Positions 63,460-64,000 of a stretch of 64,000 nucleotides of DNA are shown in pieces. This DNA comes from Fidelibacterota bacterium. GTDB lineage: Bacteria; Pseudomonadota; Alphaproteobacteria; Rhodospirillales; Rhodospirillaceae. Both the position numbers and the translations under genes were made by a program. A model generated the notes under the pieces. It worked only from the letters and a program-made list of their open reading frames with translations. It was not told where the DNA came from and did no database searches. Where the stretch lies: the NCBI GenBank assembly GCA_947476895.1, contig CANJRX010000010.1:1-64000 (forward strand), read 5' to 3'. Position 1 is the first letter of the stretch, and each line of letters starts with the position of its first letter.

Positions 63460-63777
63460 ATGACGTGGTTCGTTGAATGGTTTTCAACCATGGACGCGAT
63501 GAAGGTTGTGGGCATCATCGGACAGGTCCTGTTCGGATCGCGTTTCTTTGTGCAATGGGCCGCGAGCGAACGCGCAGGACGTAGCGTAATTCCGGTAGCG
63601 TTTTGGTACTTAAGTCTCGTTGGCGCGGCCCTGACGTTGATGTACGCGATCAAGATTCGAGAGCCGATATTTATGGTGCCGCAAGCGGGCGGTTTGCTGA
63701 TCTACAGCCGCAATCTCTTTTTCGTATACCGCGATAAGCGCAAAAACCACCCGCTGCTGGGGCCGGATAAGGCTTAA
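63460..63777 (+). CDS. LAB_N (lipid-A-disaccharide synthase N-terminal-like) membrane protein (105 aa)
   Basis: A small membrane protein with about three helices, matching the LAB_N domain, found at the N-terminus of some LpxB proteins and alone next to glycosyltransferases. Marks are GQVLFGSRFFVQW near 21, and PVAFWYLSLVG near 46, then a QAGGLLIYSRNL segment. It follows the GT2 gene on the same strand and is probably its membrane partner. Function is not established. Confidence 0.88.
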   Translation: MTWFVEWFSTMDAMKVVGIIGQVLFGSRFFVQWAASERAGRSVIPVAFWYLSLVGAALTLMYAIKIREPIFMVPQAGGLLIYSRNLFFVYRDKRKNHPLLGPDKA

Positions 63778-63780
63778 GCC

Positions 63781-64000
63781 CTATCTAAAATATCTCGGTA
63801 GATCGCTTTTCGTATCGCGCAGGATTTCGACAATCGCTTTGCGGTCGGCAGAGGCAAGCCGGACGTATTTTTCACTGCGTTCTGAACCCGAGAGAACATC
63901 CCAAAGGCGGCTATAAATCGCATCCTTTGCGGGGGCCGGGAGGGCGTCGAACGCAGCGCTGTAAATCATATAGCTGCAGGGATAGCGCATGACGCGCGTC
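63781..64000 (-). CDS. C-terminal part of a gene cut by the right edge
   Basis: The frame runs from the right edge to a stop at 63781; at least 72 residues are visible. The text is YMIYSAAFDALPAPAKDAIY followed by SRLWDVLSG and a basic end, which looks like the C-terminus of a longer protein; the apparent Met at 63990 is probably internal. It converges on the LAB_N gene 3 bases away. The family cannot be named from this part. Confidence 0.55.
   Translation of the reverse strand, partial: TRVMRYPCSYMIYSAAFDALPAPAKDAIYSRLWDVLSGSERSEKYVRLASADRKAIVEILRDTKSDLPRYFR

Noticed and set aside
1-64000. tRNA, rRNA, CRISPR, IS elements, phage genes
   Set aside because: I looked for CCA-ended cloverleaf-like stretches, regularly spaced repeats, transposase or integrase motifs and rRNA segments while reading and found none; a structured-RNA scan would be needed to exclude small RNAs.

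Overview
The window looks like chromosomal DNA of a GC-rich alphaproteobacterium. Pointers are a complete hopanoid gene set (hpnA to hpnN), a type 2 heme A synthase, LAB_N and DUF3750 family proteins, and a likely sigma-EcfG promoter. The order cannot be fixed by eye. I saw no rRNA, tRNA, CRISPR array, IS element or prophage.

Layout. 0-2.3 kb: a secreted alpha/beta hydrolase. 2.4-6.6 kb: an island of very small proteins (two Zn-ribbon-like, three K/R-rich, one SH3-like guess) with a PAS/HWE-type histidine kinase, its receiver and a cold-shock protein. 6.8-10.4 kb: DUF3750, aldo/keto reductase and fatty-acid desaturase genes. 10.5-13.05 kb: a rearrangement scar where a hybrid histidine kinase and a TonB-dependent receptor, both lacking their 5' parts, meet head to head. 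13.1-15.4 kb: a BlaI-type repressor with a palindromic operator and an M56 peptidase fused to a DUF2807 domain. 15.4-22.4 kb: a frameshifted DUF3095 gene, a TPR protein, a DTW-domain tRNA modification enzyme, a two-gene exported spermidine-synthase-like unit, an ABC-F ATPase and DUF1345.

22.6-55.4 kb is the core: ispH-hpnH (+), hpnG (-), then on the minus strand hpnC-hpnB-dxs-hpnD-hpnE-shc-xth, a radical SAM gene-hpnJ-hpnI-epimerase-hpnL, and hpnN, a PhyH dioxygenase and hpnK, with hpnM and hpnA on the plus strand. By family knowledge these genes build isoprenoid precursors (dxs, ispH), squalene (hpnD, C, E) and hopene (shc), add and trim the adenosyl side chain (hpnH, hpnG), make the cyclitol ether head group (hpnI, K, J) and move hopanoids to the outer membrane (hpnN, probably L and M). 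hpnO and hpnP, for amino- and 2-methyl-hopanoids, are not in the window. Between these modules lie a DegT aminotransferase, an exported argininosuccinase-like protein and a MoxR-DUF58-VWA-protease group.

55.5-64 kb: a TPR/2OG-oxygenase fusion, a secreted trypsin-like protease split by an in-frame TAA, an exported methyltransferase-like protein, tldD, ctaA with a REP-like hairpin at its 5' end, a dolichyl-phosphate-sugar-type glycosyltransferase with a LAB_N membrane protein, and a gene cut by the right edge.

The best candidates for undescribed biology are the hopanoid-linked genes without assigned roles (second radical SAM enzyme, epimerase, PhyH dioxygenase, DegT aminotransferase) and the small-protein island.
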